A DNA stretch of 64,000 nt from Paractinoplanes polyasparticus (GTDB taxonomy: Bacteria > Actinomycetota > Actinomycetes > Mycobacteriales > Micromonosporaceae). Below are positions 61,846 through 64,000 of this stretch, in pieces. The stretch is from the NCBI RefSeq assembly GCF_019710575.1, contig NZ_JAHWFK010000005.1, forward strand, positions 269,775 through 333,774. The letters run 5' to 3'. The position numbers and the translations under genes are program-made. The notes beneath the pieces were generated by a model, which was not told the DNA's origin, did not search any database, and saw only the letters and a list, made by a program, of their open reading frames with translations. The first letter of the stretch is position 1. The number at the start of each line of letters is the position of its first letter.

Positions 61846-63243
61846 GGGTGGGGCGACGAAACCGCGGTGCGTGCCCCGCGTCCACCGGCAGCCGAAGGCC
61901 GGATCGGCAACGGCCCGGCGGTTGAGCACCGCGTCGCCGGCGGCTCGATGGCCCGTACGGAGCCAGGTTGTCAGGTCGTCGAAGGCCTGCGTCAACTCGG
62001 CCGGGGTGAAGTCGCAATGGCCGACGCCGCGGATCGCCCGGGACACGAACAGGGCGGATCGGCCGTTGCGGGCCGCTCGGGCCGCGTACTCCTGCTCCAT
62101 CGAGAACGGCACGAACAGGTCGCCGATGTCGTGCAGGGACAGGACCGGGATCGACGGCCGGCCGTCCACGCGGGGAATGCCGGACAGGCCAGGATCGGCG
62201 GGGACGGCCCGCTTCACCCGCAGCACGTCCCGGTTGAGGCGCCATTCCGCAGCGGTCGGCCACAGCCGGTCGGTGCTGCGGTAGACCGTGTGCCGGTTGC
62301 CGGCGACGTTGCCCTCGGCGATGCCCGCGGTGCCGCCCTGCAGACCGGGGTAGAGGCCGAACAGGAACGGCAGGTCGGCCAGCGGAGGCAGGGAGGGTGC
62401 GGAGTTCCAGTACGCGAACGCGCTGTCGAAGCCCGGCCGGTCGCCGCCGCTGCGCCGTTCCACGACGGCCGACCACGTGCGCCCGGCCGGCGTGGAGCCG
62501 GACGGCAGGCCGAGCGCGGGTACGATCCGGCCGACCTGCTCCCGCCACCGCTGCTGGTAGTCCGCCGCTGGTTCCCGCGGGAACTCGATCCTCACACCGG
62601 TCAGGGCGGCTGCCGTGACGTTCGCGTCGAGGAAGTAGTCGTACAGGGCGGTGTCGCCCAGCACCCCGCAATAGGGCATCGCCCCCGCGAAGGCCCGGGG
62701 GTGTTCCTTGATCGCCACCGCGGTGACGTGCCCGCCCATCGACGCCCCGGACATGATCACCGACCGGGCGCGGACGCCGGTGACCCGCCGGAACACGTCG
62801 ATCAGGGCCACCGAGTCGCGGACGCCCTGCCCGACGTCGTATCCGTTGGTGGCGTAGCTGGAGGCCGCCCACGCATAGCCCCGCGCCACGTAGTGCTGCC
62901 GCAGGGCCGGATCGTCGACGTAGACGGTCGTGCCGGTGCCGCGATACCCGTGGGCGTAGACGACGAGTCCGCCGTTCCACGCGCCGGGAACCTCGATGCG
63001 ATACGCCGCACCGCCGGCGATTCCGGTGTGGACCTTGGCGCCCGGTAGCGCGGTGAACGGTGTGCCGTCGAGCGCGCAGTCCGGGTCGGCGACCAGGTAG
63101 CCGGGCTGGGTCGTGCTGGGCGTGGGCGCGGTGCAGACCGGCGCGGCGGCCGGTGCGGCGGCCGGTGCGGCGACAGCCGGCGTGGACGCGACGGCGAGCG
63201 CGACGATCAGCCCGAGCCCGGCGGCGGCACGACTCCAGATCAT
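61828..63243 (-). CDS. Secreted alpha/beta hydrolase
   Basis: A 471-residue protein starting at ATG 63243 after GGGAGGT. It has a signal peptide (about 1-26, ending AVAAP), a Pro/Ala linker, and a full alpha/beta hydrolase fold: oxyanion region VVYAHGYRG (95-102), nucleophile Ser168 in SGASMGG, and the C-terminal His in GVGHCDF. A large insert (about 210-330) fits a lid domain. It resembles secreted esterases or oligomer hydrolases of actinomycetes; the substrate is not determined. Confidence 0.85.
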   Translation of the reverse strand: MIWSRAAAGLGLIVALAVASTPAVAAPAAAPAAAPVCTAPTPSTTQPGYLVADPDCALDGTPFTALPGAKVHTGIAGGAAYRIEVPGAWNGGLVVYAHGYRGTGTTVYVDDPALRQHYVARGYAWAASSYATNGYDVGQGVRDSVALIDVFRRVTGVRARSVIMSGASMGGHVTAVAIKEHPRAFAGAMPYCGVLGDTALYDYFLDANVTAAALTGVRIEFPREPAADYQQRWREQVGRIVPALGLPSGSTPAGRTWSAVVERRSGGDRPGFDSAFAYWNSAPSLPPLADLPFLFGLYPGLQGGTAGIAEGNVAGNRHTVYRSTDRLWPTAAEWRLNRDVLRVKRAVPADPGLSGIPRVDGRPSIPVLSLHDIGDLFVPFSMEQEYAARAARNGRSALFVSRAIRGVGHCDFTPAELTQAFDDLTTWLRTGHRAAGDAVLNRRAVADPAFGCRWTRGTHRGFVAPPCPANG

Positions 63244-63245
63244 GG

Positions 63246-63263
63246 TGTTACCTCCCGGTAACA
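63246..63263 (-). promoter_or_regulatory. Small hairpin around the hydrolase ribosome-binding site
   Basis: In the transcript TGTTACC pairs with GGTAACA around GGGA. This puts part of the GGGAGG ribosome site in the loop and part in the stem, 2 nt before the ATG. Folding would limit initiation. Confidence 0.4.
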
Positions 63264-63742
63264 TTTCATGCCTGGCATCGACCGGCGTCAAGACTTCGAG
63301 CCGCACGATCGCTCATTCGGGCCGACAAGCACCACGCCGGCCGCATCCTCGGCGGCCGGCCGGCGACCAGACCGGGGCCGGGCCGCAGCCGGACTGCGAC
63401 CAGGCGACAGCCAGCCGGCAGCGGAGTGGCGGTCAAGCGGCTGACCGGCAAGGACACGGACGAGCCGGCAAGGGACGACGGTCGGCTCGGCAGATTGCGC
63501 GGATGCGGCACGACGGAGCGGCCTCGCCGACCGAGCCCACCGGCGGCACGACGGGCTGAGCGCGCCGCACCGGCTCCAATCATCAGTCATGTGAGCGATA
63601 ACAGCGACGCTGGATGATCTTACGGTTGATTGCTCGCGATGCTGTTGTCCGCCTGCAACAGCCACTCTCTCAGAACGCACAAAATCCGGATCGGCGAAAG
63701 CTGTTATGCCGGACGGCTCCAATGAGTCACGTTCACATCGCC
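63264..63742. other. Long intergenic region between hydrolase and xylanase genes
   Basis: About 480 bp without a supportable gene. Base composition falls from very G+C rich to more A+T rich after about 63590 (tgatcttacggttgattgctcg; aacgcacaaaatccgg), as expected for a promoter region. No repeat, RNA gene or terminator was recognised. Confidence 0.6.
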
Positions 63743-63771
63743 TTGAGGACGGAGAAACATCCTGGCAATAT
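63743..63771 (+). promoter_or_regulatory. Predicted promoter of the xylanase gene
   Basis: TTGAGG (63743-63748), a 17-nt spacer and CAATAT (63766-63771). The predicted start near 63778 lies three bases before the operator. Confidence 0.5.
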
Positions 63772-63780
63772 GCGACGAAT

Positions 63781-63794
63781 TGGGAGCGCTCCCA
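63781..63794 (+). promoter_or_regulatory. Perfect CebR-type operator upstream of the xylanase gene
   Basis: TGGGAGCGCTCCCA is an exact 14-bp palindrome identical to the cellobiose-responsive CebR box known from Streptomyces. It sits just after the predicted transcription start and 34 bp before the ATG, so a LacI-family repressor would block transcription. Confidence 0.85.
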
Positions 63795-63827
63795 GCCGCG
63801 ATTCCCCACAGGAAGGCACATCCCCTG

Positions 63828-64000
63828 ATGAAGCCCCGATCCGCATCCGCACGACGACGCTCGTGGCTGCTCTCGGCAGCGACCGCGGGTGTCGTCGCCG
63901 CCGCCGGCCTCGCCGTGGTCGGTCCGGCCGAGGCCGCGAGCACCCTGGGCGCATCGGCCGCCCAGTCCGGCCGCTACTTCGGCGCCGCGATCGCCGCCGG
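63828..64000 (+). CDS. GH10 endo-beta-1,4-xylanase, N-terminal part (runs off the window)
   Basis: The first 57 residues only. A basic, Arg-rich start with RRRSWLL suggests export by Tat; the cleavage site is near PAEAAS. The mature start ASTLGASAAQSGRYFGAAIAAG is the characteristic N-terminus of actinomycete GH10 xylanases, before the first barrel strand. The catalytic residues lie beyond the window, so the family call rests on this short match. GGAAGG precedes the ATG. The perfect CebR-type box upstream fits a plant-polysaccharide enzyme. Confidence 0.75.
   Translation, partial: MKPRSASARRRSWLLSAATAGVVAAAGLAVVGPAEAASTLGASAAQSGRYFGAAIAA

Overview
The window is about 70% G+C, and most genes use GTG or ATG starts with ATGA/GTGA overlaps between neighbours. 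It encodes secreted glycoside hydrolases, an LAxTG-anchored surface protein, AfsR-like NTPase/TPR proteins and an arabinofuranosyltransferase of the AftD family. Together these point to a filamentous actinomycete, most likely Micromonosporaceae (Actinoplanes-like). The family assignment is an inference. No rRNA, tRNA, phage, insertion sequence or CRISPR array was seen.

Layout. 1-6438: secreted repeat protein, proline-rich membrane-anchored protein, a LuxR-type regulator with a degenerate receiver, a small secreted protein, a secreted GH16 beta-glucanase with CBM6, and a BASS-family transporter. 6646-11894: a two-component system divergent from a lipoprotein plus a MacAB-like efflux operon whose adaptor gene carries a frameshift. 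11938-15104: a STAND NTPase with TPRs, then the wreck of an animal-type haem peroxidase gene. 15114-17153: a membrane Ser/Thr kinase. 17267-35060: a cell-envelope polysaccharide locus (DUF3068 protein, methyltransferases, AftD, VWA protein, GT4 and GT2 glycosyltransferases, DUF2613 peptide, two GT-C-like membrane proteins, nucleotide-sugar dehydrogenase, epimerase, flippase). 35068-41027: a second STAND/TPR protein, a putative metallopeptidase, a sortase-type surface protein and a double YCII protein. 41212-47008: a five-gene peptide/nickel-type ABC importer operon. 47034-48869: a pseudokinase fragment and a membrane protein flanking a perfect 26-bp palindrome. 48853-55706: an eight-gene molybdenum hydroxylase operon with maturation factors, divergent from a GntR regulator. 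56515-63243: assorted single genes (DUF4097 lipoprotein, ArsR-type regulator, aldo/keto reductase, CrtU-like oxidoreductase, secreted hydrolase). 63828-64000: the start of a GH10 xylanase gene.

How it works together. The envelope locus supplies activated sugar (dehydrogenase, epimerase), glycosyl transfer (GT2, GT4, AftD, GT-C-like proteins), modification (two methyltransferases) and export (flippase). Its content resembles the aftD neighbourhood of Mycobacterium. The molybdenum hydroxylase operon encodes FAD, 2Fe-2S and a two-chain molybdopterin subunit, plus MoxR and CoxE-like assembly factors and an amidohydrolase, so it probably oxidises a small organic substrate that is then hydrolysed. 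The GH16 and GH10 genes both carry a LacI/CebR-type palindrome at the predicted transcription start, so they look co-regulated by sugar availability.

Notable non-gene structure: several genes have their 3' end, stop codon included, tandemly repeated downstream, with periods of 30, 47 and about 57 bp. A GTNAC-N6-GTAAC direct repeat recurs upstream of two genes of the envelope locus.
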